From positions 932,334-996,333 of the forward strand of contig NZ_FMTL01000002.1 in the NCBI RefSeq assembly GCF_900099645.1: a stretch of DNA of 64,000 nucleotides, given 5' to 3'. The notes beneath the pieces are model-generated. The model was not told where the DNA came from, ran no database searches, and saw only the letters and a program-made list of their open reading frames with translations. Below, in pieces: positions 45,544-53,996 of this stretch; the first letter of the stretch is position 1; each line of letters opens with the position of its first letter. This DNA comes from Pseudomonas peli. Its GTDB lineage: Bacteria > Pseudomonadota > Gammaproteobacteria > Pseudomonadales > Pseudomonadaceae. The position numbers and the translations under genes are program-made.

Positions 45544-47418
45544 TCAGTTCTGGCAAGACGGGCCGGGCGTCCACGTTTTGGCGGCCACCGGCTGTAGTTG
45601 TTGTTCCAATGCGGGGTTACCCAAAACCTTGAGGTACTCGATCAGCGCCCAGCGTTCTTCCGGTTGCAGAGCGCGGCCAATCACCCCGTCTTCACGGCAT
45701 CCCGCACGGAATTCATGACCGCGATTGCTGTTGCCGGTGACCTGCGTATCGAAGTGGAAACCACCGGTGAATTTCTCACTCAGGTAACCAATCTGCTTGG
45801 GGTTGAACTCGAAATTGCCTACCCAGAACTCGGTTTGCCGTTCCGACACCGGCGACAACAGCTGGAACAGGGTCGGCACCGAGCCGTTATGCAAGAAGGG
45901 CGGTGTGGCCCAAATTCCGTCGAGCGGGCGAGCCTTGTAGCCACGTTTTTCCTGTACGCCGATAGGGAGGTTGAAACCATCCATATTGCCGCGTTCGGGT
46001 TGTGTGATGCCGGCATCCTGATACGCGCGGTTTTCCACATAGGCGGTGACGTAGGCCAGGGCCTTGGCACTGGAGATGCTGCGCATGTCGATGTCATCCA
46101 GCTTCGCGCCGTACAGGCGTACATCAAGCTTACTCAGTTCGGCCTTGGTCCAGCCCAGCTTGCTGATATCGAAGCGGTGGTCGGCAATATTGTCAGCTGT
46201 AGTGGGGTCAGTGCCGACGATTAAGGTCGGGACCACGCGCATCCGCCATTCCGGATCGCGAGCAGGTGCGAAGCTGTCCTGAGGTGTTTTTGGATCAGGG
46301 GCATGGCAATACGCACAGTTCTCGGCAAATAACGCACGGCCGCGACTGGCCAGTGGCAGATCGACCTTGCCAAAAACGTCTTCAGGCCAGGTAGGTGGTC
46401 GCAGCTTTTTCAGGGTTTCTTCAAGGGTGAACAGGTCACGCAACCGCACGCTGGAGGCATAGCGTTCGGCTTCGGCCACCGGATGACCGTCAGTATTCAG
46501 CAAACGCAGGGTCGCACCGACTCCCAAGGCCTCGCCGACGTTGCGGGCCATGGGCTGCATGGCTGAGCCGTTCCACTGAACCCAGTCGAATTTCCAGATA
46601 TCCCAGACCTGCGGGTAACTCACTGGCGCATCGGCAACGCGGTAGTTGCTTGGGTCAATGGCATCACCAAATACGCTGTTGGCGATACGGCCGAAAGCAT
46701 CGGTACGACCAAAGCCCTCCTCGGTTGGATACAAGCCACGGTGCCAGTCATTGAATGCGGTGCCCAACAAGCGGTCGAGCACTACCTTGAAGTCTCGACG
46801 CAGCTGCGCCTTGTGACGGGCGTACTCATCTCCCAGTACTTGCTGGGCGAAGCGGTTGAATTTCAGTGGGTTGTAGTAGGTGAACGCCATGCTCATCCCA
46901 AGCGCTTGGCCAAAGCTGCCGCCGCGCACGGTCGGTACCGTGGATGCCAGTGAGTGCAACGCAGCACCACCATCAATGCGCACAGCTTGGCCCTGGTAAC
47001 GCAACTCACCGGTGTGGCAAGCGGCGCAGCTGATATCCAAATAATGCTCACCACTCTCCGCATCTGCGTGGCGGGCAAAGCCCACGGGCAGGTTTCCAGG
47101 ATTCAGCGGCGTAGGTTGTTGCGCGGGATCGACGAGAAAGCCAAAGCGCGCCAGATAGTCGGGGGTGGCGAACTTGCTGGTGCTGAACGGCAGCTCCAGT
47201 GCACGGAACCACTCATAGCGCAGGCCTTTTACCTGGGTACCCTGAGGGGTGTAGTAATAGGTTTGGCGTTCATCAGAAGACCACTGATCGAGGTAGTGCA
47301 GCTTGTCTGGCTGCTGATAAACCGGCAGGTTGGGATTGGCGATGAAGTACAGGGCGATCAGCAAGCCTGCGATCAATAATAAAAGAAGCCCATACAGGGC
47401 CCGACGGAGGATGCGCAT
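45544..47418 (-). CDS. Dihaem cytochrome c oxygenase/peroxidase of the RoxA / 10S-DOX type
   Basis: This 624-residue protein has an N-terminal hydrophobic anchor (about 5-28) and two haem c sites, CAACH (131-135) and CAYCH (368-372). The spacing and the intervening FDWVQWNGSAMQP resemble dihaem oxygenases such as RoxA and the P. aeruginosa fatty-acid dioxygenase 10S-DOX more than the shorter cytochrome c peroxidases, although automatic annotation usually gives dihaem cytochrome c peroxidase. Substrate is not determined by the sequence. The adjacent catalase-like protein would fit handling of a hydroperoxide product. AAGGAAG precedes the ATG. Confidence 0.75.
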   Translation of the reverse strand: MRILRRALYGLLLLLIAGLLIALYFIANPNLPVYQQPDKLHYLDQWSSDERQTYYYTPQGTQVKGLRYEWFRALELPFSTSKFATPDYLARFGFLVDPAQQPTPLNPGNLPVGFARHADAESGEHYLDISCAACHTGELRYQGQAVRIDGGAALHSLASTVPTVRGGSFGQALGMSMAFTYYNPLKFNRFAQQVLGDEYARHKAQLRRDFKVVLDRLLGTAFNDWHRGLYPTEEGFGRTDAFGRIANSVFGDAIDPSNYRVADAPVSYPQVWDIWKFDWVQWNGSAMQPMARNVGEALGVGATLRLLNTDGHPVAEAERYASSVRLRDLFTLEETLKKLRPPTWPEDVFGKVDLPLASRGRALFAENCAYCHAPDPKTPQDSFAPARDPEWRMRVVPTLIVGTDPTTADNIADHRFDISKLGWTKAELSKLDVRLYGAKLDDIDMRSISSAKALAYVTAYVENRAYQDAGITQPERGNMDGFNLPIGVQEKRGYKARPLDGIWATPPFLHNGSVPTLFQLLSPVSERQTEFWVGNFEFNPKQIGYLSEKFTGGFHFDTQVTGNSNRGHEFRAGCREDGVIGRALQPEERWALIEYLKVLGNPALEQQLQPVAAKTWTPGPSCQN

Positions 47419-47577
47419 GGAAACTTCCTTGTGGTGTTTTTGTTTGTTGTTTTTATGCCAACTGCAGCCGCAGATGGCAAGCAGCCATTACAGCAAAATC
47501 CCGGAAATAGGCTTCTTCTAGGGCCGAAAATCGTTTTACAGTGCGGTGATGACGAAATAACCCACAGGAGTGAATTG

Positions 47578-48045
47578 ATGCATCCATTTGACGCGCCACA
47601 GCCGCCAAAATTAGCGTTGATGTTGGGCTATGCCGGGTTGGTGCCTTTTGTCACCGGCGCACTGGGCATCTGGGTGACACCTGAAGGGTGGCGAGAGCTG
47701 GTGTTGGCTGCGTTGTTGGATTATGCCGCTGTGATCTTGGCGTTTATGGGGGCGATCCACTGGGGCCTGGCAATGCGTGCGGAAAGTACTGACGAGCAAG
47801 CGCAGATGCAGCTGGGGTTATCCGTGGTGCCGCCTTTGCTGGGCTGGCTGGCCATCAGCGGCGGTATGCCAACCAGCTTGGCGTTACCGCTGTGCTTAGT
47901 AGCGTTCGGTGGGTTGTATGCCGCTGACTTGAGGGCCGTCAAACTGGGTTTGGCACCGCAATGGTACCCACGCCTACGCCGACCGCTGACGTTGGTTGTC
48001 TGCCTGAGTTTGCTGCTGGCATGGGCCAGTGTGCTATTGCGTTGA
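47578..48045 (+). CDS. DUF3429-family membrane protein
   Basis: This 155-residue protein has four to five hydrophobic helices and the pattern of DUF3429 proteins (LMLGYAGLVPF...ALGIW; ALLDYAAVILAFMGAIHWGLAM; LGLAPQWYPRLRRPLTLVV). Its function is unknown. The ATG at 47578 has AGGAG seven bases upstream; the longer upstream frame is not family-like. Its end overlaps by 12 bases the end of the converging kinase gene. Confidence 0.85.
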   Translation: MHPFDAPQPPKLALMLGYAGLVPFVTGALGIWVTPEGWRELVLAALLDYAAVILAFMGAIHWGLAMRAESTDEQAQMQLGLSVVPPLLGWLAISGGMPTSLALPLCLVAFGGLYAADLRAVKLGLAPQWYPRLRRPLTLVVCLSLLLAWASVLLR

Positions 48046-48564
48046 GTTGAGCCAGTCAGCCACGGTGACCAGCGCCTGCTCTCGGCGCTGCGCCCAGTTA
48101 CCTTGAATGCATTGCAGCGGCTGGTGATGCTGCCGCAGCCAGTGTTCGCAGTGTTGGTAAAACGTCAACCGTTGAGCCAGCGCTGGCTGGCAGCGCTGGC
48201 CATCGTCGACCCAGGGCACATCGACAGGGTTGAGTAGCAGGTGCAGGTGATAGTCACGTTCGAGTAAGGCCTGTTCAATCCAGGCTGGGCAGTCCCCAAA
48301 AAGCTCGTGGCTCCAGAGCATGTTGCTGAGCAAATGTGTGTCGAGGATGAGCAACTCAGGGCGTTTAGCTCGGGCTTGATCTTCCCAGGCCAATTGCCCC
48401 TGGGCGATCGCGTTGATGTCGGCATAGCAGGTGTCACGCTGTTCACGCTCGATAAAATGTCGCACGTATTCGCCTACCAACACGCCGCCAAAATTCGCCT
48501 GGATATGCTCAGACAGCCAGCTTTTACCGCTGGACTCTGGCCCGGTGAGTACCAGCACCTTCAT
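48034..48564 (-). CDS. NadR-like nicotinamide riboside kinase (AAA domain only)
   Basis: This 176-residue P-loop protein resembles the C-terminal ribosylnicotinamide kinase domain of NadR. Walker A is GPESSGKSWLS (from residue 8), followed by VGEYVRHFIER, a Walker B-like LLILDTHLL and the lid NPVDVPWVDDGQR. Family members phosphorylate nicotinamide riboside to NMN. It follows pnuC by 10 bases, so uptake and phosphorylation of nicotinamide riboside form a two-gene unit. The adenylyltransferase and helix-turn-helix domains of full NadR are absent. Confidence 0.85.
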   Translation of the reverse strand: MKVLVLTGPESSGKSWLSEHIQANFGGVLVGEYVRHFIEREQRDTCYADINAIAQGQLAWEDQARAKRPELLILDTHLLSNMLWSHELFGDCPAWIEQALLERDYHLHLLLNPVDVPWVDDGQRCQPALAQRLTFYQHCEHWLRQHHQPLQCIQGNWAQRREQALVTVADWLNSTQ

Positions 48565-48574
48565 GCTTGTGCCT

Positions 48575-49141
48575 TCATGGGTTAACCAGCGCGCGATCAC
48601 GCCGCCATGTCAGCCAGCCATTGACCGCCAACAGGGTAAACAGCCCATACAGTGCCGCTGTCGGGTACAGGCCCTGCTGTACAAACAGCGCGACGAAAAG
48701 CAGATCAAGAATGACCCACAGTGGCCAGCACTCCACACGTTTCTGCGCCATCCATACCTGTGCGACCAGGCTGAATGCACTTAGCGCTGCATCCTGCCAG
48801 GGCGCGGCCGCATCAGTGAATGTGGCCATCAGATACCCGAGCACAAGTGCACCGGCTGCACCTGTTGCTAAGCTAAGCATCATGCCTTGCTGGCTCAGTC
48901 GGCTGACCTGTACGCCGGTCTGGCTGCTGCCGCCGCGCGTCCAAAGCCACCAGCCATAACCTTGCAAGACGGCATACACACCTTGCAGCAGCATGTTTGA
49001 GTACATCTTGCCGTCATAGAAAATCCAGGCGTACATCAGCACCATCAGCAAACCCAGCGGCCAGCACCAGCGGTTTTGCCGCACGGTCAGCCAAACGGCC
49101 CACACGCCAAGGGCTGAAGCAATGATTTCCAGAGGCGACAT
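48575..49141 (-). CDS. pnuC: Nicotinamide riboside transporter PnuC
   Basis: This 188-residue protein has about seven membrane helices of the PnuC family: EIIASALGVWAVWLTVRQNRWCWPLGL at the N terminus, MYAWIFYDGKMYSNMLLQGVYAVLQGYGWW in the middle and ECWPLWVILDLLFVALF later. PnuC takes up nicotinamide riboside by facilitated diffusion driven by phosphorylation. The neighbouring NadR-like kinase supports this substrate over thiamine (PnuT), and I see no thiamine riboswitch upstream. The start at 49141 omits 23 codons that are not family-like. Confidence 0.9.
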   Translation of the reverse strand: MSPLEIIASALGVWAVWLTVRQNRWCWPLGLLMVLMYAWIFYDGKMYSNMLLQGVYAVLQGYGWWLWTRGGSSQTGVQVSRLSQQGMMLSLATGAAGALVLGYLMATFTDAAAPWQDAALSAFSLVAQVWMAQKRVECWPLWVILDLLFVALFVQQGLYPTAALYGLFTLLAVNGWLTWRRDRALVNP

Positions 49142-49287
49142 GTAACACCGATCAACGAAAGCGCAGGGAGGCGATTGTAACGACTGCACTGTGTGCCGTC
49201 TTGGTTGCACAGGCCGCTCATTTCGATGAGATGGCTAATTGCTATGGCTTTGCCGATATACTCAGCGTCCCGATGAGGAGGCATTGC

Positions 49288-50400
49288 GTGTTCAGGTTTG
49301 TTTTAACGGTTATCAGCGCTGTGTGCATATGGGCACTTGGCGTGACAACACCGGTCATCGCTGAGAACGCACACACAGCGGGAAAGACGCCGGCTTCTGT
49401 GGTCTTTCTCAATCCGGGGTTTTCCAATGAGCCTTTCTGGGTCGGTTACAGTGACTTTATGCAAGCTGCTGCCTATGACCTGGGCATGCAGCTGCAGATT
49501 ATCTACGGTGAGCGCAACCCGTCGCAGCTACTGGAAAAAGCCCGCGAGTTACTGATCCGCGATAACCCACCGGATTACCTGATATTCGTCAACGAGATGT
49601 ACACCGCGCCGGAGCTGCTCCGGCAGTTTGCCGACAGTCCGATCAAGCTGTTTTCCCTGCACAGTACCCTTACGCCTGAACAGCAACAGCGTATCGGCGC
49701 CTCACGCGAACGCTACCGCAACTGGATTGGCAGTTTGGTGCCCAACGACGAGCAAGCAGGCTATTGGATGGCTAAGGCCTTGATCGCCAAGCTTGAGGGT
49801 AAGCCCGGCAGTCTGCTGGCATTTGCTGGTGTGCGATTCACTCCCTCTTCAAGCTTGCGTGAAGACGGCCTGCATCGTGCCTTGCGTGAGCACCCGGAGA
49901 TCAAATTGCAGCAGATGTTGCAAGGTGAGTGGAAGCGTCAACGCGCCTATGAACAGGCGCAACTGATCCTTCCACGCTACCCGGAGGCAAAGCTGGTGTG
50001 GTCGGCTAACGATGAAATGGCGTTTGGTGTGATGCAAGCGGCACAAGAAATCGGCCGGCAACCGGGCAAGGATATTTATCTGTCGGCGCTGAATAACTCA
50101 GACGAGGTTTTGCAAGCGCGTATAAACCGCAAACTATGCGTCTTGGTGGCCGGGCATTTCACCCTCGGAGGGTGGGCCATGGTGATGTTGCATGACTACC
50201 ATGCAGGGCTGGATTTTGCCGAGCGTGGTGGCAAAGACCGAGTCGACCCGCTTTTCAGCTTACTGGACGCTAAACAAGCTGCTCATTTGCAGAAACGCCT
50301 CAAAGTGCCAGGTTTTGGCCTTGATTTTCGCCAGTTCAGTGCCGTCTACCGACCGCAGCTCAAGGATTACCAGTTCTCCATACAACCGCTGCTGCAATAA
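49288..50400 (+). CDS. Orphan type I periplasmic binding protein (sugar/LuxP-like)
   Basis: This 370-residue secreted protein starts at a GTG (49288) with a perfect AGGAGG six bases upstream; the ATG at 49273 would place that ribosome site inside the coding region. The signal peptide is about residues 1-25 (FRFVLTVISAVCIWALG...VIA). The mature protein has the two-lobed type I fold: VVFLNPGFSNEPFWVGYSDFMQAAA, SLVPNDEQAGYWMAKALIAKLEGKPG and LVWSANDEMAFGVMQAAQEIG. No ABC permease or ATPase is adjacent, so it may feed a signalling receptor or a distant transporter. Ligand unknown. Confidence 0.83.
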   Translation: MFRFVLTVISAVCIWALGVTTPVIAENAHTAGKTPASVVFLNPGFSNEPFWVGYSDFMQAAAYDLGMQLQIIYGERNPSQLLEKARELLIRDNPPDYLIFVNEMYTAPELLRQFADSPIKLFSLHSTLTPEQQQRIGASRERYRNWIGSLVPNDEQAGYWMAKALIAKLEGKPGSLLAFAGVRFTPSSSLREDGLHRALREHPEIKLQQMLQGEWKRQRAYEQAQLILPRYPEAKLVWSANDEMAFGVMQAAQEIGRQPGKDIYLSALNNSDEVLQARINRKLCVLVAGHFTLGGWAMVMLHDYHAGLDFAERGGKDRVDPLFSLLDAKQAAHLQKRLKVPGFGLDFRQFSAVYRPQLKDYQFSIQPLLQ

Positions 50401-50401
50401 G

Positions 50402-50617
50402 TCAGACGCCTGCCAGGTGCAGCACGAGTTTGACGATGCCAAAGATCACCAGCACGAAGACGGCGGTAAACAGCACGCCGAGAATGATGAAGTGGCTGGG
50501 CTTGCCCCTTGAGAAGTCACGGCTACGGTTCTTTCCGCTCTGCACACCGAACGCTGCGCTTAGTACGCTTTGCAGCATCTCCCACAGCGTCAACGGCTTG
50601 TTGTCCTCGTCGCTCAT
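50402..50617 (-). CDS. DUF2970 small membrane protein
   Basis: This 71-residue protein has an N-terminal cytoplasmic part (LTLWEMLQSVLSAAFGVQSGKNRSRDFSRG) typical of DUF2970 and one C-terminal transmembrane helix (FIILGVLFTAVFVLVIFGIVKLVL is the hydrophobic core). The function of the family is unknown. It stops 1 base away from the end of the converging binding-protein gene. Confidence 0.85.
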   Translation of the reverse strand: MSDEDNKPLTLWEMLQSVLSAAFGVQSGKNRSRDFSRGKPSHFIILGVLFTAVFVLVIFGIVKLVLHLAGV

Positions 50618-50655
50618 GTGTGTCTCCTGCTTTGTCCCGAGTGGCCATAACCGAA

Positions 50656-50883
50656 TTAGGCTTTATTGACTCGTTCAGTTGACGCGGGGTACTTGAGCAG
50701 TTTGGCGGCCGGACGACGAGGACGCTGGAGCAATTCGCCCCCACAGTTAGGACAGGTGCCATTAAGCCTGTTGTCCGCACACGCCCGACAGAACGTGCAT
50801 TCGAACGAGCAAATCAATGCATCAGTGGAGTCAGCCAGCAAATCTCGGTCGCAGCATTCACAGTTGGGGCGCAATTGCAGCAT
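50656..50883 (-). CDS. DUF1272 zinc-binding small protein
   Basis: This 75-residue protein has a dense cysteine pattern (CECCDRDL, CSFECTFCRACADN, CPNCGGELLQRP) typical of DUF1272, so it presumably binds one or two zinc ions. Function is unknown. The start at 50883 gives the usual N terminus MLQLRPNCECCD. It precedes the DUF2970 gene by 38 bases on the same strand and may share its transcript. Confidence 0.87.
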   Translation of the reverse strand: MLQLRPNCECCDRDLLADSTDALICSFECTFCRACADNRLNGTCPNCGGELLQRPRRPAAKLLKYPASTERVNKA

Positions 50884-51010
50884 GGCAAACTCCTCGCAAT
50901 GATTGATTTGCTGAGCATAAGCGCTAATGCACGGGTGCAGCAAAGATCAGTCAGGAAATGAGTGCAAGGGCCGCAGGGTGGGATTTGAAACGGGGTAAAG
51001 AAGGAAGGGA

Positions 51011-51051
51011 AGGGCTCTGACAAGTGGGGCCGATTGGCAGCTCAGAGCCCT
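51011..51051 (-). terminator. Possible terminator downstream of the 51067 gene
   Basis: A 10-bp inverted repeat AGGGCTCTGA/TCAGAGCCCT (51011-51020 and 51042-51051) with a 21-base loop starts 15 bases after the stop. The sequence after it on the minus strand is pyrimidine-rich rather than a clean T-run. Confidence 0.5.
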
Positions 51052-51066
51052 TATTACAGCAGCCGA

Positions 51067-51336
51067 TTACTCCGGCATGCTCCAGGGCTCCAAGGCGAAA
51101 CCTTGCTGACTGAGTTGCTCACGGGACTGCTTGAGCACGTCGGCAAATTGCACCGGGTCGCTGTAGATGGTGCTGGACAGTTGCGTGCGGCCGAGCAGGC
51201 GGGTGCTGGTCCGGTCGATCACGCTAAGGCTGAGGTTGCCAGTGCCATCTTGCGGGGCCCAGGCGACGCATTGGAAAGGTTGAAAAGCGCGGTCGGCAAT
51301 CAGCAGGGCTTCGTTAAAACGCAGCGGTGCGTTCAT
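51067..51336 (-). CDS. Small conserved Pseudomonas protein (DUF1652/DUF3509-like)
   Basis: This 89-residue protein resembles short Pseudomonas proteins of the DUF1652/DUF3509 kind (an N-terminal helix, then a beta-sheet segment FQCVAWAPQDGTGNLSLSVIDRTS, then a helix). I cannot decide between these families. There is no signal peptide or membrane segment. The ATG at 51336 is chosen because the region upstream is not family-like. Function unknown. Confidence 0.65.
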   Translation of the reverse strand: MNAPLRFNEALLIADRAFQPFQCVAWAPQDGTGNLSLSVIDRTSTRLLGRTQLSSTIYSDPVQFADVLKQSREQLSQQGFALEPWSMPE

Positions 51337-51523
51337 GGGGTCGGTTTCTCCGAGGTGATCCCAAATACACAAGGGCAAACGGTGAATTCACATTTGCCAG
51401 TCATAGTTGTTGATGACCGAAGCTGACCAGTAAGTCACATGCCGGCGAAAAAATGCACGGAATTGTCCGATAAATCACAGTTTTAATCGTGTAAGCCGAG
51501 AAACTGGGCGAGGAAGAGGGTGG

Positions 51524-52363
51524 TTAGGGCTTCTCTGAGCCTTTGCAGGCGACCAGTAATTGCTGCAGATAATGAGCGATATAGCGCTGAAAGCCTCGAT
51601 CATCCCAATAGCCCAAGTGGCTCAACGGGGTATGGCGCTTGTACCAGGGCCCCACTGGCATGGCGCGATCTTCAGCGACCACGGCGGCGTAGTTGGGCAA
51701 TGGGCGCAGCGGATAACCCAGCGGGTCAGCAGGTGCGTAGAGATTTAGCCAGCGCGCCTGTTTGGTCACCGCGTCAGTCAGGCAGTGGCCGGGGAAGCGG
51801 ATCGGCACGACCGGGTCATAAGCAAAGGTAAACAGGGGGATATTGCAGCCAAAGGTGATCAGCCCGCTCAGGGTTTCCAAGGCCAGAAAGGGATCCAATG
51901 GGCATTCTTCAGCGGTATTGATGCGCTGCTGATCCCATACGAAATTGGAGAAAATATGCCCGCCCAGTGAGTGCGCCAGCACCACCAGCGGCGTATCGGC
52001 ATCGACCTTGGCGCGCAAGGCATTGAGGCCACTGCGCAGGCACTGATGGACTTCTTCATAGGTGGTGTCGTATGCCTGGCTGACTTTGCGATAGCCGCTG
52101 GCATCACCCAGAAACAGCGTGACGATGCGGCGTAACCAGCGCCAGCGCACGGGCTGGTCGCGCAGCTTGTCGAGAAAAGCCAGTTGTCGCTTATCCAGGA
52201 CGCTGGCCCAGTACAACGTCTGAAAAGCCACCTGGTCGGCTTCGGCACCGAGGCGTTGGCGCAGCCCGGCGATCAGACTGTGGGCAAAAGCGTGCTGGCC
52301 TTCGTTGTCACGCAGGTCGGGTTGCGTGCCGATGCCGTGGATAATGGCGACTGCAAGTTTCAT
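51524..52363 (-). CDS. Alpha/beta-hydrolase-like protein
   Basis: This 279-residue protein has an N-terminal strand and oxyanion-like motif (AVAIIHGIGTQ) and a serine-hydrolase elbow, VVLAHSLGGHIFSNF (AHSLGGH, GxSxG-type with alanine first). No signal peptide is present. The ATG at 52363 has AAGGA eight bases upstream, better than the ATG three codons earlier. It lies about 50 bases after the patatin-like gene, both minus strand, so the two may form a lipid-hydrolase operon. Substrate unknown. Confidence 0.75.
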   Translation of the reverse strand: MKLAVAIIHGIGTQPDLRDNEGQHAFAHSLIAGLRQRLGAEADQVAFQTLYWASVLDKRQLAFLDKLRDQPVRWRWLRRIVTLFLGDASGYRKVSQAYDTTYEEVHQCLRSGLNALRAKVDADTPLVVLAHSLGGHIFSNFVWDQQRINTAEECPLDPFLALETLSGLITFGCNIPLFTFAYDPVVPIRFPGHCLTDAVTKQARWLNLYAPADPLGYPLRPLPNYAAVVAEDRAMPVGPWYKRHTPLSHLGYWDDRGFQRYIAHYLQQLLVACKGSEKP

Positions 52364-52412
52364 CCTGCCCATCCTTGGTCATGCTGCTTTGGGTGTTCGG
52401 TCGGCTTCAGTT

Positions 52413-53492
52413 TTAGAGTGGCTGCAGACGCTCGCCGAGGCGGCCGCTGTCGACCAGTTCGAGAAATTCGTCGCCAAGCCGCTGGCTTTCGCTCATGGCC
52501 TTACGCCAATAGCGTTCGCGGTCGGCATCATCGCCCAGGTAACGACTGAAGTCCTTGCGGTCTGGAAGTTTGCCATGGGGCAAGCGGGCTAGGTAGTCAC
52601 GTGAGGGGGCCAGCAGCAGAACATCCTGCAGGCGTCCGCCATCACCTCGGCGCCAGGGCATGCCCTTATCGAACCAGCCGGGAATGACCTTATCGGTGAA
52701 GTGCGGGTAGAGCACGATATCGTCGCCGCTGTACGGCAGGTCGAGGTGGTAATCAAGCAGGCCACCATCGCGGTAGGTGCCAGGGCCAGCGCCGGGGATA
52801 TCGCGGACCCCTTGCATGATCATCGGGATGGAGCCAGAGGCCAGCAATGCATGACGCAGATTACCGCTGTCGAGTTGCAGATAACGCGAGGGGAAGTCGC
52901 TGAGCGTCCCTAAGGGCGGCGCCAGGCGGGCATCGTGCAGAATCACCCGTTCGAAGTGTTTGGCCAGGCGCGGGCGACCCAGCAGGTTGCTGCCAATCAC
53001 TGACGAAAGCCCCAACCCGAGCGCGCCGCGATGGTCGTGCTGCAGCAATCCATGGCTTTTCACCACGACGATATTCAAGCGGTAATGCGGGTTGCTGAGG
53101 ATGTTGGCGTCGTCGTTGCCGAGCAGTTGATCAAGCATCAGGCTGCAGCTACTCGACACTTGCGCCATGCTCACGCCTTTGGCAAAGCGCTGCGAGGTAT
53201 ACAGCTCGCCGAGGCGACGCAGGCCTGCTGCAGCATCCGGCAAACAGGCGCTGGCGAAACGCCAAGAACCGATGGATGCCCCGATTAGCGAACGCTCGCG
53301 CGGCGCGCGTTGCAGCCAGTCGCCGAACAACGCCAGATCCAGCCCCTGAATCCCTAACGCTTTCGGCCCACCCGCAGCGCCGGGCAGAATGCCGACATCG
53401 GCTGGTTGCAAGCCGTGCTCGCGAATACGCGCGAGGGCGCGTTTGCCGGCCTTGATTGTCAAAGCAGGGGACTTGATTAATATCGCACTCAT
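52413..53492 (-). CDS. Patatin-like phospholipase
   Basis: This 359-residue protein has the patatin features: a glycine-rich oxyanion region (GILPGAAGGPKALGIQG), the nucleophile elbow GASIGSW and the catalytic aspartate in YRDGGLLDYH. Family members are serine-aspartate acyl hydrolases for phospholipids or other acyl esters. GGAGG lies just before the ATG. There is no evident signal peptide. It precedes the alpha/beta hydrolase gene on the same strand. Confidence 0.83.
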   Translation of the reverse strand: MSAILIKSPALTIKAGKRALARIREHGLQPADVGILPGAAGGPKALGIQGLDLALFGDWLQRAPRERSLIGASIGSWRFASACLPDAAAGLRRLGELYTSQRFAKGVSMAQVSSSCSLMLDQLLGNDDANILSNPHYRLNIVVVKSHGLLQHDHRGALGLGLSSVIGSNLLGRPRLAKHFERVILHDARLAPPLGTLSDFPSRYLQLDSGNLRHALLASGSIPMIMQGVRDIPGAGPGTYRDGGLLDYHLDLPYSGDDIVLYPHFTDKVIPGWFDKGMPWRRGDGGRLQDVLLLAPSRDYLARLPHGKLPDRKDFSRYLGDDADRERYWRKAMSESQRLGDEFLELVDSGRLGERLQPL

Positions 53493-53687
53493 GCTGGCCT
53501 CCGTCGCGCAAGGCAGCGATTATAGAGCGCTGAATAGCCAGGCCAAGCGACTTCAGCGCGTGAATGATGCGCGCGTGGGTCTGGATAAATCAGTGCTTGA
53601 GCAATGCCTTAAGCAAATTCAGCTTGAGTTAAGTCGTGTGCAGTAACTTGGACTCCGTCGAAAGCCAACTCCATAAGGAACTTGAAC

Positions 53688-53996
53688 ATGAAAACACTGA
53701 CTGCCGTATTTGCCGCTGCTGCGCTGACCCTGACTGCCGGTTTGGCCCAAGCCCGTGACCTGGGCCCGGACGAAGCGCTGAAACTGCGTGACGCCGGCAC
53801 CATCCAGTCCTTCGAAAAACTCAACGCTGCAGCGCTGGCGCTGCACCCAGGCAGCAAGACCGAAGACACCGAGCTGGAAGAAGAGTACGGCCGCTATATC
53901 TACCAAGTTGAAGTTCGCGACGCCCAGGGCGTGCAGTGGGACGTCGAGCTGGATGCTACTAACGCACAAGTTCTGAAGAACCAACGAGACGATTGA
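53688..53996 (+). CDS. Periplasmic PepSY-domain protein (BqsP/CarO-like position)
   Basis: This 102-residue exported protein has a signal peptide (MKTLTAVFAAAALTLTAGLAQA, then RDLG) and one PepSY-like domain with an acidic cluster (TELEEEYGRYIYQVEV). It is the first gene of a four-gene set with a second PepSY protein, a response regulator and a sensor kinase, the arrangement I recall for bqsPQRS (carRS) in P. aeruginosa. The acidic residues could bind cations. The ATG at 53688 is preceded by AAGGAA. It overlaps the next gene by one base (TGATG). Confidence 0.85.
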   Translation: MKTLTAVFAAAALTLTAGLAQARDLGPDEALKLRDAGTIQSFEKLNAAALALHPGSKTEDTELEEEYGRYIYQVEVRDAQGVQWDVELDATNAQVLKNQRDD

